Assembly (NCBI RefSeq): GCF_002860325.1
Contig: NZ_PKOJ01000011.1
Coordinates: 1-64,000 of the forward strand
Source: Neptunicoccus cionae
GTDB taxonomy: Bacteria > Pseudomonadota > Alphaproteobacteria > Rhodobacterales > Rhodobacteraceae
DNA: 64,000 bases
Direction: 5' to 3'
Part shown: one piece after another, positions 55,916 to 64,000 of the stretch
Layout of the letters: every line of letters starts with the position of its first letter
Numbering within the stretch: the stretch's first letter is position 1
The notes under the pieces: generated by a model
Database searches by the model: none
What the model saw: only the letters and a program-made list of their open reading frames with translations
Told to the model about the DNA's origin: nothing
Program-made: the position numbers and the translations under genes

Positions 55916-56538
55916 CCACGACCCTTTACGATTACTGGCGGTCCTCTGCTGCATACCGCCTGCGCATTGCCTTTGGTATCGCAGGTATCGGCTATGAAGC
56001 CGTGCCGGTGGACCTGCTGACCGGTGCGCACCAAAGTGCCGAAAATCTGGCCCGCAATCCGCAAGGGCTGGTGCCAACTGTTGAAATCGACGGCCATACG
56101 CTGACCCAGTCTCTGGCCATCATCGAATATCTTGGTGATGCGGGGCATTACAACTTCCTGCCCGAAGGCGCATTGGAGAAGGCCCGCGTCCGCGCGTTGT
56201 CCTACGCAATCGCCATGGAAATTCATCCTGTGTGCAACCTCTCGGTTGCCAAATTCGCTGCTACGAACTCCGGCGGCGAAATCACGATGGAAAGCTGGAT
56301 GCGCCAGTTCATTCCAAAAGGGCTGAAAGGGTTCGAGGACATGCTGCAAGGGGACGGCACATATTGCTTTGGCGACAATGTGACACTCGCTGATCTTTGC
56401 CTCGTGCCGCAAATCTACAACGCAAACCGCTGGGGTGTGGACCTGTCGCCCTTCCCCAAAACCCGCGCCGCCTTTGCCGCGCTAGAGAAACTGGATGCAG
56501 TGCAAGCGGCCCACCCGGACAACTGGCAGCCGGAATAA
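55912..56538 (+). CDS. maiA: maleylacetoacetate isomerase (zeta-class GST)
   Basis: MaiA converts maleylacetoacetate to fumarylacetoacetate with glutathione. The 208-residue protein has the zeta-class signature RSSAAYRLRIAF near the start and the NPQGLVPTVEIDG and QSLAIIEYL segments of the glutathione site. The C-terminal domain has GDNVTLADLCLVPQIYNA. It is cotranscribed with marR and complements hmgA and fahA on the other strand. Confidence 0.95.
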   Translation: MTTTLYDYWRSSAAYRLRIAFGIAGIGYEAVPVDLLTGAHQSAENLARNPQGLVPTVEIDGHTLTQSLAIIEYLGDAGHYNFLPEGALEKARVRALSYAIAMEIHPVCNLSVAKFAATNSGGEITMESWMRQFIPKGLKGFEDMLQGDGTYCFGDNVTLADLCLVPQIYNANRWGVDLSPFPKTRAAFAALEKLDAVQAAHPDNWQPE

Positions 56539-56568
56539 ATCAAAGCGCGAAATTTGGATACTTGAACC

Positions 56569-56606
56569 AAAAAGAGCCGGTTGGCCCTGCGCTTCAGGCT
56601 CTTTTT
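56569..56606 (+). terminator. terminator between maiA and the SDR gene
   Basis: AAAAAGAGCC (56569-56578) and GGCTCTTTTT (56597-56606) form a perfect 10-bp stem with an 18-nt loop. The T-rich arm ends the maiA message, and the A-rich arm allows reverse use. Confidence 0.8.
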
Positions 56607-56650
56607 GGGGAAAATATCCAAAAAAACTCCGCCTGCGCCACGGATGGCAA

Positions 56651-57388
56651 TCAGACGTGTTGTCCGCCGTTCACTTCGATCTCTGTCCCCGAAACATAGG
56701 CGCTTGGCGCGGTGCAGAGGAAGTAGATCACATCTGCGACTTCCGAAGGCTGCCCGAGGCGGCGCATGGGCAGTTTTTCAACGATTTTTTCCGTGCCCGG
56801 TGACAGGATGCTGGTTTCCACCTCACCCGGAGCAATCGCATTGACCCGCACGCCGAGCGGTCCGAAATCATGGGCCATTTCCCGCGTCAGCGCCGCCAGC
56901 GCTGCCTTGGAGGTGGCATAGGCGGCCCCCGCAAAGGGATGCACCCGCGCCCCTGCGATAGAGGTCACATTCACCACCGAACCTTTCGCTGCGGCCAGTT
57001 CCTTTTGCAACCCGCGCGCCAGCACCACCGGCGCGAAGAAATTCACGTGAAACACATGCCCCCAGGTGCGAAGGTCGGTGTCGATGGTGCTCAACCGCTC
57101 CCCTTCCGGTCCTTTCGGCGAAATTCCCGCGTTATTCACCAGCGCATCGAGTTTCCCCGATGGCAGACGCTTGCGCACGCGCTCTACCGCTTCGATAGTG
57201 CTTTCGGGATTGGCGAGGTCAACCTGAATGTGGTTTTCCTCTCCCCCCGGCCAAGGGCAGTGTTCGGAAAACGGATGGCGCGAACAGGTCAGCACACGCC
57301 AGCCTTCGGCGCTGAATTTCTTGACCGTTGCATGGCCTATTCCGCGACTTGCACCGGTCAACAGCAGGTTTTTGCGTTCCATTTCCAC
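56651..57388 (-). CDS. short-chain dehydrogenase/reductase
   Basis: The 245-residue protein is a classical SDR with the NAD(P) motif [13 protein letters not shown], the NNAG segment (ALVNNAGIS), and the catalytic Tyr-x3-Lys in [12 protein letters not shown], preceded by Ser in NVTSIAGA. It keeps the family C-terminal IEVNGGQHV. The substrate cannot be told. It is transcribed away from argB; the two start regions face each other over 86 nt. Confidence 0.9.
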   Translation of the reverse strand: MEMERKNLLLTGASRGIGHATVKKFSAEGWRVLTCSRHPFSEHCPWPGGEENHIQVDLANPESTIEAVERVRKRLPSGKLDALVNNAGISPKGPEGERLSTIDTDLRTWGHVFHVNFFAPVVLARGLQKELAAAKGSVVNVTSIAGARVHPFAGAAYATSKAALAALTREMAHDFGPLGVRVNAIAPGEVETSILSPGTEKIVEKLPMRRLGQPSEVADVIYFLCTAPSAYVSGTEIEVNGGQHV

Positions 57389-57474
57389 ATCCTTGTGACT
57401 TTGTCGGGACGGTATCCCCTTGGCGCGTGGGGCGCAAAGGGTTAAATCAAATCAGACACTACATAGAGGCCCCC

Positions 57475-58338
57475 ATGGAGAAATCAAAAGCCGTGAAGCG
57501 AGACAGTATCACCACCGCGAAAATCCTGTCCGACGCCCTGCCCCATATGCAGCGCCATGACGGCTCTATTATCGTTATCAAACTGGGCGGCCATGCCATG
57601 TCCTCGCCCGAGGCTATGGCCTCTTTCGCCCGTGACGTGGTTCTGATGCGCCAGTGTAACGTCAATCCGGTGATCGTGCATGGCGGCGGGCCAATGATCA
57701 ACGAGATGCTGAAGAAGCTCGACATCCCGTCGGAATTCGTCAACGGCAAGCGGGTCAGCGATGCGGCCACAGTGGAAGTCGTTGAAATGGTTCTTTCGGG
57801 CAAGGTCAACAAATCCATCGTTCAGGCGATCAACGGACAGGGTGGACGTGCCGTCGGGATTTCCGGCAAGGATGCCAACCTGATGGTCTGCACACAGGCC
57901 GAGGGCGGCCTCGGGCTGGTTGGCGACCCGCAAACCGTGGATGCGCGGGTTGTGCGGTCCCTGATTAATGACGGGATGATTCCGGTCATCGCGCCCCTTG
58001 GTGCGGGCGCAAACGGCGAAACCTTTAATGTGAACGGCGACACCGCCGCCGGAGCCATCGCTGCCGGTCTGAAAGCGGACCGTCTGCTGCTGCTGACTGA
58101 TGTTGAAGGCGTGAAAGACGCTGACGGCGACGTAATCACCAGCCTGAGCGCCGAGCACGTCGAGAAACTGACCCGCGAAGGGGTGATCGCCGGGGGCATG
58201 ATTCCCAAAACCCAAACCGCGCTTGATGCGGTGCGTGGCGGGGTGAAGGCGGTTGTCATCATGAACGGGCAACAGGAAAACGCCTGTCTGCTGGAGCTGT
58301 TCACCACTTATGGTGCCGGTTCGATGATCCGCGCTTGA
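57475..58338 (+). CDS. argB: acetylglutamate kinase
   Basis: ArgB phosphorylates N-acetylglutamate in arginine synthesis. The 287-residue protein has [11 protein letters not shown], the substrate segment [34 protein letters not shown] and [14 protein letters not shown]. The longer type usually binds arginine as inhibitor. The start at 57475 has GAGG six nt upstream. Its stop overlaps the next gene (TGATG). Confidence 0.95.
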   Translation: MEKSKAVKRDSITTAKILSDALPHMQRHDGSIIVIKLGGHAMSSPEAMASFARDVVLMRQCNVNPVIVHGGGPMINEMLKKLDIPSEFVNGKRVSDAATVEVVEMVLSGKVNKSIVQAINGQGGRAVGISGKDANLMVCTQAEGGLGLVGDPQTVDARVVRSLINDGMIPVIAPLGAGANGETFNVNGDTAAGAIAAGLKADRLLLLTDVEGVKDADGDVITSLSAEHVEKLTREGVIAGGMIPKTQTALDAVRGGVKAVVIMNGQQENACLLELFTTYGAGSMIRA

Positions 58339-59132
58339 TGGAGGGCGAAGCGGGCATACGCCTTTCGGTCTTTATCGGCCTCTTCGTACTTCTGGCACTG
58401 GCCGAACATCTGCTGCCCCGCCGCAAGCTGCGGGTGCGCAAATCAAGGCGTTGGGTGACGAATTGGGCGATTGTTCTGATTGACACGGCCACACTGCGCC
58501 TGCTTGCCTTTGCGGTGCCTGCCCTTGCAGTGGGCGCTGCCTTTGACGCTGCACAACGGGGTTATGGACTGTTCAACCAGACGGACTGGCCGTTTTGGGT
58601 AGAGTTTCTTGCTGGTCTGCTGATCCTTGATTTCCTGATCTGGGCGCAGCATCTGATCACCCACAAGGTGCCTCTGTTGTGGCGGCTGCACAGTGTCCAC
58701 CATGCGGACAGGGATTTTGACGTGACCACGGCGATCCGCTTTCATCCTGTCGAAATCGCCCTGTCGATGCTGCTGAAAATCGGCGCGGTCTACCTGTTCG
58801 GCCCTGCGGCAGTGACGGTCATCGTCTTTGAAATCCTGCTCAATGGATGTGCGATGTTCAATCACTCCAACCTGAAACTGCCCCGCCGCGTTGACGCCGT
58901 GCTGCGCCTGTTTCTGGTCACGCCGGACATGCACCGCGTGCATCATTCCGACAAGCGCTCCGAGCATGACAGCAACTACGGGTTTTCCATATCGCTTTGG
59001 GACCGTTTGTTCCGCACTTATATTCCGCAACCAGAAGCGGGGCATGAGGAAATGACGATCGGGTTGCAGTGGCAGGACGACAGACCAACGCGGCTCGGGT
59101 GGTCACTAAGCCTGCCGTTCCGCCGCAAATGA
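58338..59132 (+). CDS. fatty acid hydroxylase / sterol desaturase family protein
   Basis: The 264-residue membrane protein belongs to the di-iron hydroxylase family. The histidine clusters are HLITHKVPLLWRLHSVHH and MHRVHHSDKRSEHDSNYGF. About four membrane helices surround them. Relatives act on sterols, carotenoids or fatty acids; no choice is possible. The start is coupled to argB and its end to the ferredoxin-like gene, an unusual partnership. Confidence 0.87.
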   Translation: MEGEAGIRLSVFIGLFVLLALAEHLLPRRKLRVRKSRRWVTNWAIVLIDTATLRLLAFAVPALAVGAAFDAAQRGYGLFNQTDWPFWVEFLAGLLILDFLIWAQHLITHKVPLLWRLHSVHHADRDFDVTTAIRFHPVEIALSMLLKIGAVYLFGPAAVTVIVFEILLNGCAMFNHSNLKLPRRVDAVLRLFLVTPDMHRVHHSDKRSEHDSNYGFSISLWDRLFRTYIPQPEAGHEEMTIGLQWQDDRPTRLGWSLSLPFRRK

Positions 59133-59791
59133 GCTATCCCGCCGCCTGTTCTGCTGCCAGAGCTCAGGGGCTGGATGTGCTTGGCGGGTTTCACGGTGGG
59201 GCAGAGGACGGTCTGCCTGTGGATTGTCAAACACTTTTACTGCTCGGGCCGGCGCCGGATTTCTGGCCACAGTTCCGCCAGTCCGGTGAATATAGCGACC
59301 GTTTGCCTGATCCGGTGGACCGCTGGTCCAAGCGGGTAATTCCGCAATTGGCCGACGAATTGTCCGCTGTACCGTTCCTGCCCTTCGGCGGGCCACCCTA
59401 TGCGCCGTTCTTAAGCTGGGCCATCAAGACACAACGGGCGTGGAGCTCTCCTGTCGGGATGCTGGTGCATGACACAGCCGGGCTGATGGTTTCCTTTCGC
59501 GGGGCGTTGGCCTTTCGCCAGAAGCTGGATCTTCCACCGACAGGCGTGCGCCCCTGCGACAGTTGTACGGCGAAACCCTGCCTGTCCGCCTGTCCGGTGG
59601 ATGCTTTAAGCGCGGCGGAGGGCTATCATACTGCGGCGTGCCATGATTATCTCGACACAGCGGATGGGCAGAACTGTCTCTCTTCGGGATGTAAGGCGCG
59701 GCGGGCCTGTCCGGTCAGTGCCGGTGCAAACCGTGATCCGGAGCAGTCCGCACATCATATGAAGTATTTTCACAAACCCAGAGCATTTTAA
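59129..59791 (+). CDS. ferredoxin-like iron-sulfur protein
   Basis: The 220-residue protein ends in a cysteine-rich region, CDSCTAKPCLSACPVDAL and CLSSGCKARRACPV, that fits two [4Fe-4S] clusters, like QueG-related proteins but without the helical repeats. The N-terminal half resembles the QueG/corrinoid-binding region only loosely. It may pass electrons, possibly to the adjacent hydroxylase, which is inference from the four-nt overlap. The start at 59129 gives an ATGA overlap with that gene. Confidence 0.75.
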   Translation: MSYPAACSAARAQGLDVLGGFHGGAEDGLPVDCQTLLLLGPAPDFWPQFRQSGEYSDRLPDPVDRWSKRVIPQLADELSAVPFLPFGGPPYAPFLSWAIKTQRAWSSPVGMLVHDTAGLMVSFRGALAFRQKLDLPPTGVRPCDSCTAKPCLSACPVDALSAAEGYHTAACHDYLDTADGQNCLSSGCKARRACPVSAGANRDPEQSAHHMKYFHKPRAF

Positions 59792-60300
59792 TGAAAACCC
59801 TAATTCTTACCCGCCATGCCAAGTCCAGTTGGGACGATTTGAACCTTCTGGATCACGAGCGCAAACTGAACGCCCGCGGGCAGGAATCTGCCGGAACCAT
59901 CGGCCGTTGGCTGGCGCAGCAAGGGCATGTGCCGGATCAGGTTATCAGTTCCGATGCGCAGCGCTGCAAGGAGACATGGGAACTGCTGGCTGCCGAACTG
60001 CCTGACGCACCCGAACCGAGCTTCCATCGCAGGCTTTACCTTGCGGCCCCTGTCACCCAGTACGAAGCCTTGAAACAGGCGAAAGGGGATAAGGTCATGA
60101 TGCTGGGTCACAACCCGGGTATAGCGCAATTTGCCCATGACCTGCTGGCCCCTCGTGCAATACCGGACCACCCGAAATTCGGGCTCTACCCGACAGCCGC
60201 AACGCTGGTGGTCACGTTTGACATCCCGAATTGGTCCACGCCTTTTATGGGAACCGGACAGGTCGTCGATTTCGTCGTCCCCCGAGAGCTAGACGCCTGA
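59791..60300 (+). CDS. SixA-type histidine phosphatase family protein
   Basis: The 169-residue protein is a small histidine phosphatase. It opens with LILTRHAKSSWDD, which holds the catalytic RH motif, and has the second histidine in MMLGHNPGIAQFAHDLL. SixA removes phosphate from phosphohistidine in phosphotransfer proteins; this relative could act on other substrates. Its ATG shares the last base of the previous stop. Confidence 0.85.
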   Translation: MKTLILTRHAKSSWDDLNLLDHERKLNARGQESAGTIGRWLAQQGHVPDQVISSDAQRCKETWELLAAELPDAPEPSFHRRLYLAAPVTQYEALKQAKGDKVMMLGHNPGIAQFAHDLLAPRAIPDHPKFGLYPTAATLVVTFDIPNWSTPFMGTGQVVDFVVPRELDA

Positions 60301-60329
60301 AGAATGACCGAGAAGAAGGAAGGACAGCC

Positions 60330-61754
60330 ATGAAGAACACCGATGACATATGGGATCTGGCGGACCGGCACAGTGACCGGTTTATAGCACTGTCGGACGC
60401 TGTTTTTGACACACCGGAAACGCTCTATACCGAGTTCAAGTCTGTCGCGGCCCACCGGGAAGCCCTTGTCGAGCAAGGCTTTCGCATAACCGACAACGCA
60501 GGCGGCCTGCCCACAGCCATCATCGGAGAGGCCGGAGAAGAAGGTCCGGTCATCGCCATCCTCGGGGAATTTGACGCCCTGCCGGGCCTGTCGCAACACT
60601 CCGGTGAAACCGAACCGCGCCCGATAGAGGACGGGGCCCACGGCCACGGTTGCGGCCATAACCTGTTTGGCGCCGGCGCGTTGCTGGCAGCAACCGCGCT
60701 GAAGGACTGGATCGAAGCCAATAACATCAAGGCACGGGTGCGGTATTACGGGTGTCCTGCGGAAGAAGGCGGAGCGGCCAAGACCTATATGGTGCGGGAC
60801 GGGCTGTTTGACGATGTGGATGCCGCGATCAGCTGGCACCCCGCCCCCTACCTTGCGGTTAATCAAGAGCCGAGCCTTGCCAATGCGCGTATCGACTACA
60901 CCTTCCACGGCACCGCCTCCCATGCTGCATTCGAACCCGATATGGGACGTTCTGCACTGGATGCGGTGGAACTGATGAATGTGGGCGTGAACTATATGCG
61001 CGAGCATATGCCGGATGCAGCACGGGTTCACTACGCCTATATGGATGCCGGAGGAGAGGCTGCCAATGTAGTGCAGGCCCGCGCAAGGGTGCGCCAGTTG
61101 ATCCGTCATCCCAACCTGCCCGGCCTGAAAGACCTGATCGCCCGTGTCGACAAAATCGCAGAAGGCGCGGCGCTGATGACGGAAACGCGGATGGAAAAGA
61201 AAGTCTATTCCGGCGTGTCGAACCTGCTGCCCAACCGCCCCTTGGAAGAGGCGATGCAAACCGCGGTGGAACAACTTGGCCCCGTGCCCTTTGATGATAA
61301 AGACCGCGCCTTCGCGGCAGAAATTCAGGCGACCCTGCCCAAGGGCGCGGTGGACAGCACGCTGGCGTCGATGGACTACACCCCCTCCGCCGGTCAGGAT
61401 ATTTCCCTGTGCGATTTCATTCTGCCACTGGACCGTAATGGAGTGATCCGTGCCGGCTCTACCGATGTGGGCGATGTCAGCTGGGCGGTTCCAACGGTGC
61501 AGCTTTGGGGTGCTACCTGGACCCTTGGCACACCGTTTCACACCTGGCAGGTGGTAGCCCATGGCAAAACACCGCTGGCCCACAAGGGTATGATCCATGC
61601 GGCCAAGGTCATGGCCGGAACGGCGCGGATGTTGATCGAAAACCCCGATCTGCTGGCCAGTGCGAAAGAAGCACATGCCGCCCGTCTGGAGAAAACGCCT
61701 TACGAATGTCCGATCCCCGACGAGACCAAACCGCCTATCGTTCAACCTTCCTGA
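60330..61754 (+). CDS. M20 family amidohydrolase, AbgB-like
   Basis: The 474-residue protein is a zinc amidohydrolase. The metal sites are GAHGHGCGHNLFGAG and CPAEEGGAAKTYM, with a dimerisation domain including YTFHGTASHAAFEPDMGRSA. Its similarity is closest to p-aminobenzoyl-glutamate hydrolase subunit B (AbgB), but AbgA is not nearby. AGGAAGGA precedes the start at 60330. A terminator follows. Confidence 0.87.
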   Translation: MKNTDDIWDLADRHSDRFIALSDAVFDTPETLYTEFKSVAAHREALVEQGFRITDNAGGLPTAIIGEAGEEGPVIAILGEFDALPGLSQHSGETEPRPIEDGAHGHGCGHNLFGAGALLAATALKDWIEANNIKARVRYYGCPAEEGGAAKTYMVRDGLFDDVDAAISWHPAPYLAVNQEPSLANARIDYTFHGTASHAAFEPDMGRSALDAVELMNVGVNYMREHMPDAARVHYAYMDAGGEAANVVQARARVRQLIRHPNLPGLKDLIARVDKIAEGAALMTETRMEKKVYSGVSNLLPNRPLEEAMQTAVEQLGPVPFDDKDRAFAAEIQATLPKGAVDSTLASMDYTPSAGQDISLCDFILPLDRNGVIRAGSTDVGDVSWAVPTVQLWGATWTLGTPFHTWQVVAHGKTPLAHKGMIHAAKVMAGTARMLIENPDLLASAKEAHAARLEKTPYECPIPDETKPPIVQPS

Positions 61755-61761
61755 AACGAAA

Positions 61762-61786
61762 AAACCCCGGCCACTGGCCGGGGTTT
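61762..61786. terminator. terminator between the amidohydrolase and aapP
   Basis: AAACCCCGGCC (61762-61772) and GGCCGGGGTTT (61776-61786) form a perfect 11-bp stem with a 3-nt loop. A and T runs on both sides let it stop both convergent messages. Confidence 0.88.
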
Positions 61787-61810
61787 CTGTTTGTATTGCA
61801 GAGGTTGGGT

Positions 61811-62602
61811 TTAGTGGCCCAAAATCTGGCTGAGGAACAGTTTGGTGCGTTCGGATTTCGGGTTGTTGAAGAACTCTTCCGGCTCGTTCTGTTCAACAAT
61901 CTGGCCCGCATCCATAAAGATCACGCGGTTGGCAACCTGTTTGGCAAAACCCATTTCGTGGGTCACACACAGCATGGTCATGCCTTCTTCGGCCAGTTCC
62001 ACCATCGTATCCAGCACCTCTTTGATCATCTCGGGATCAAGCGCAGAGGTCGGTTCATCGAACAGCATGATGCGGGGTTTCATGCACAAGGAACGCGCAA
62101 TCGCAACACGCTGCTGCTGACCACCCGAAAGCTGGCCGGGGTATTTGTCAGCCTGCTCGGGGATCTTCACCTTTTCAAGGAAATGCATCGCAATTTCCTC
62201 GGCTTCCTTCTTGGGTGTTTTACGCACCCACATTGGCGCCAGCGTACAGTTCTCAAGGATCGTCAGGTGCGGGAACAGGTTGAAGTGCTGAAAGCACATG
62301 CCAACCTCGCGCCGGATCTTGTCGATGTTCTTGAGATCAGAGGTCAGTTCGATCCCGTCCACGATGATATCGCCCTTCTGGTGTTCTTCCAGACGGTTGA
62401 TACAGCGGATCAGCGTCGATTTCCCTGAACCGGACGGACCGGCAATAACGATCCGCTCCCCCCGTTGCACGGTCATGTCGATGTCACGCAGAACGTGAAA
62501 TGCACCGTACCATTTGTTCATTTTGTTGATCTGGATCGCCACCTCGTCGGAGACGGCCATCTTGCTACGATCAATTTCACGATCAGTTGCTATTTGAGAC
62601 AT
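61811..62602 (-). CDS. aapP: general L-amino acid ABC transporter ATP-binding protein
   Basis: The 263-residue ATPase has Walker [12 protein letters not shown], the signature [15 protein letters not shown], and Walker [17 protein letters not shown]. It belongs to the polar amino acid class. Together with AapQ, AapM and the binding protein AapJ it imports many L-amino acids. It lies 15 nt after aapM. Confidence 0.93.
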   Translation of the reverse strand: MSQIATDREIDRSKMAVSDEVAIQINKMNKWYGAFHVLRDIDMTVQRGERIVIAGPSGSGKSTLIRCINRLEEHQKGDIIVDGIELTSDLKNIDKIRREVGMCFQHFNLFPHLTILENCTLAPMWVRKTPKKEAEEIAMHFLEKVKIPEQADKYPGQLSGGQQQRVAIARSLCMKPRIMLFDEPTSALDPEMIKEVLDTMVELAEEGMTMLCVTHEMGFAKQVANRVIFMDAGQIVEQNEPEEFFNNPKSERTKLFLSQILGH

Positions 62603-62617
62603 ATTGAAGGCTCCTAA

Positions 62618-63928
62618 CTAGTGGCCGGTCTTGAGCTTGCGCTCGAGGTACATGGAGTACCGTGACATGGAGAAACAGAAGATAAAGAAGATCAGTGCGA
62701 TAAAGCCGTAAAGCTCCCACACAATACCGTTCCAGTTGGAATCTGCGCGGATATTGGCAGTCAGGCCGATCGGGTCCAACAGACCGATGATCGAAACCAA
62801 CGTGGTATCCTTGAACAGACCAATAAAGGTGGACACGATTCCCGGAATGGAAATCTTCAACGCCTGCGGCATGGTAATCAGCCGCGTGGCCTTCCAATAG
62901 TCCAGACCCAGAGCATCCGCTGCTTCGTACTGGCCGGTTGGCAAAGCCGCCAGACCGCCCCGAACCACCTCGGCCATATAGGCAGAGGCAAACAGCGTCA
63001 CCATGATGATCACCCGCAGGATGATGTCAAACGTCGTGCCCGGAGGCAGGAAGTAGTTCAACAACGTCGAGGCCACAAACAGCAGCGTGATCAGCGGCAC
63101 ACCGCGAATGAACTCGATAAAGCCTACGCAAATCGCCTTGACGATCATCAGGTCGGACTGACGCCCGAGCGCCAGAAGAATGCCCAAGGGCAACGACATA
63201 ACGATCCCCGTCACACCAATGATGATCGACAGCATAAAGCCGCCGAATTTTGCGGATTCAACCGGCTCCATCGCCAGCGGGATCACCGCAGCCAGCCCGT
63301 TCGCCACAGGCCCTGCCAGCAACAGCCACCAGATGACAGGCACCAGAATAGCGGCAATCACACCGACAAGTGATCCAGCCGCACGGTTCAGTATCTCGAA
63401 TGCAAAATACGCGAGAACGAAACCAGCAACGGCCACGACAGGTGTCCAGAGTGTCCCCCCCCAAAGCAGCCAGAAGGCCAGGAACGGGTAAAGTGCCGAA
63501 AACCACAGAATCTTGCGTGGCAGGTTGGGATAGAGCACAGGTGCCAGAGCCACGATCATCAGGATGAAAGCCAAGTTGGCACGCCAGTACAGTTCATCCG
63601 GATAAAACCCGTAAATCAGCTGGAGATAGCGCTCTCCGATAACGGACCAGCAGGCCGCACCATGTGCGAGACCCAAGTCGGAAACTACCTCGCGGCACTC
63701 TCTCAGAGAGGAGGCGGTCCATGACCCGTACCAGACCCAAGGCAGGACAAGGGACAGAACGACCCAGAGGAAGTAAACCGACAAAAGAGTCAGCACCGTA
63801 TTCATGACACTGGAAAATAGGTTATCCCGCATCCACCGGATAGGCCCTGCCGCAGTCGACGGGGGCGCTTGTTCGGGCAGCATCGTTTCGCGAACGTAAG
63901 CTACCGTTTGTGCATGAGTATCGCTCAT
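62618..63928 (-). CDS. aapM: general L-amino acid ABC transporter permease AapM
   Basis: The 436-residue permease is longer than the usual 220-residue amino acid permeases because of an N-terminal region with several extra membrane helices. It has the family segment MSLPLGILLALGRQSDLMIV and the EAA-like loop YEAADALGLDYWKATRLITM. These features match AapM rather than a simple GlnP. It starts one nt after the aapQ stop. Confidence 0.92.
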   Translation of the reverse strand: MSDTHAQTVAYVRETMLPEQAPPSTAAGPIRWMRDNLFSSVMNTVLTLLSVYFLWVVLSLVLPWVWYGSWTASSLRECREVVSDLGLAHGAACWSVIGERYLQLIYGFYPDELYWRANLAFILMIVALAPVLYPNLPRKILWFSALYPFLAFWLLWGGTLWTPVVAVAGFVLAYFAFEILNRAAGSLVGVIAAILVPVIWWLLLAGPVANGLAAVIPLAMEPVESAKFGGFMLSIIIGVTGIVMSLPLGILLALGRQSDLMIVKAICVGFIEFIRGVPLITLLFVASTLLNYFLPPGTTFDIILRVIIMVTLFASAYMAEVVRGGLAALPTGQYEAADALGLDYWKATRLITMPQALKISIPGIVSTFIGLFKDTTLVSIIGLLDPIGLTANIRADSNWNGIVWELYGFIALIFFIFCFSMSRYSMYLERKLKTGH

Positions 63929-63929
63929 A

Positions 63930-64000
63930 TCAACGCTCCCTCAACTTTACGGATTCATTGTACCAGTTCATCACGGAAGAGATGATCAGGCTGATTGCCA
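63930..64000 (-). CDS. aapQ: general L-amino acid ABC transporter permease AapQ, C-terminal end
   Basis: Only the last 22 complete codons lie in the window. The readable end is ISLIISSVMNWYNESVKLRE plus Arg, a typical permease tail with a last hydrophobic stretch and a charged end. The stop lies one nt before the aapM start. Position in the aapQMP order supports the name. Confidence 0.8.
   Translation of the reverse strand, partial: AISLIISSVMNWYNESVKLRER

Noticed and set aside
60186-61745. A reverse-strand open frame of about 520 codons
   Set aside because: It is antisense to the M20 amidohydrolase, which has clear metal motifs and a good ribosome site. The antisense product matches no family I recognise.
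1-64000. CRISPR arrays, tRNA and rRNA genes, insertion sequences
   Set aside because: I read all gaps and found no regularly spaced direct repeats beyond the two-copy element at 29249-29312. I also saw no cloverleaf-like segment, no rRNA-like sequence and no transposase.

Overview
This window looks like a chromosomal segment of an alphaproteobacterium of the Rhodobacterales (Roseobacter/Paracoccaceae group). The assignment rests on family content and gene order: the rpoZ-rsh-DUF2062-pdxJ-acpS-lepB-rnc-era-DUF1491 block, phosphatidylcholine synthase, the general amino-acid transporter aapQMP, DUF484 next to xerC, DUF2125, and a pol IV with an N-terminal zinc-ribbon extension. I see no insertion sequence, integrase of a mobile element, prophage, CRISPR array, tRNA or rRNA. 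It reads as ordinary core genome with a few accessory genes.

Layout. 0.4-5 kb: a small sulfotransferase behind a strongly structured leader, the periplasmic methionine-sulfoxide reductase genes msrP-msrQ with a DUF302 gene, and a stand-alone glutamate-synthase-like flavoprotein. 5-13 kb: clpB with a likely heat-shock promoter, two MFS exporters, pyrF and dinB. 13-18 kb: a MotA/MotB-type channel pair with a very long coiled coil, then an SPFH/NfeD pair and a ChaC-like gene. 18-29 kb: DUF2125, the hisC-tyrC-extensin operon, priA, transaldolase, DUF484-xerC, pcs, a DMT exporter and ogt. 29-38 kb: the long reverse-strand housekeeping block from folK and rpoZ to DUF1491. 38-45 kb: forward-strand genes including a fatty acid desaturase, ispH, rnhA and accA, plus a reverse-strand response regulator. 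45-47 kb: a beta-solenoid membrane protein of unknown role and a metallophosphoesterase.

47.5-56.5 kb is the most distinctive region. It holds tyrosine/homogentisate degradation (hmgA, fahA, maiA), a MarR regulator and a methyltransferase. Downstream on the same strand lie an atypical MBL-fold protein, a small membrane protein, a DinB-fold protein, an FAD hydroxylase and a DUF2783 protein, packed with 15 nt or less between neighbours. The hmgA promoter has consensus -35 and -10 hexamers, and its 18-nt spacer is itself a palindrome. A 13-nt half of that palindrome recurs just upstream of marR, which suggests one regulator controls both.

56.6-64 kb: an SDR, an argB-led run of overlapping genes (fatty acid hydroxylase-like, ferredoxin-like, SixA-like), an M20 amidohydrolase, and the aap ABC transporter, whose aapQ runs off the right edge.

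Three genes below usual size limits were found by reading the gaps: a 36-aa membrane peptide at 5092-5202, a 48-aa secreted peptide at 11467-11613, and a 48-aa membrane peptide overlapping the end of hmgA at 53190-53336. No complete, clearly novel multi-gene system is provable from sequence alone. The best candidates are the ZorAB-like motor pair and the extended homogentisate-linked operon.
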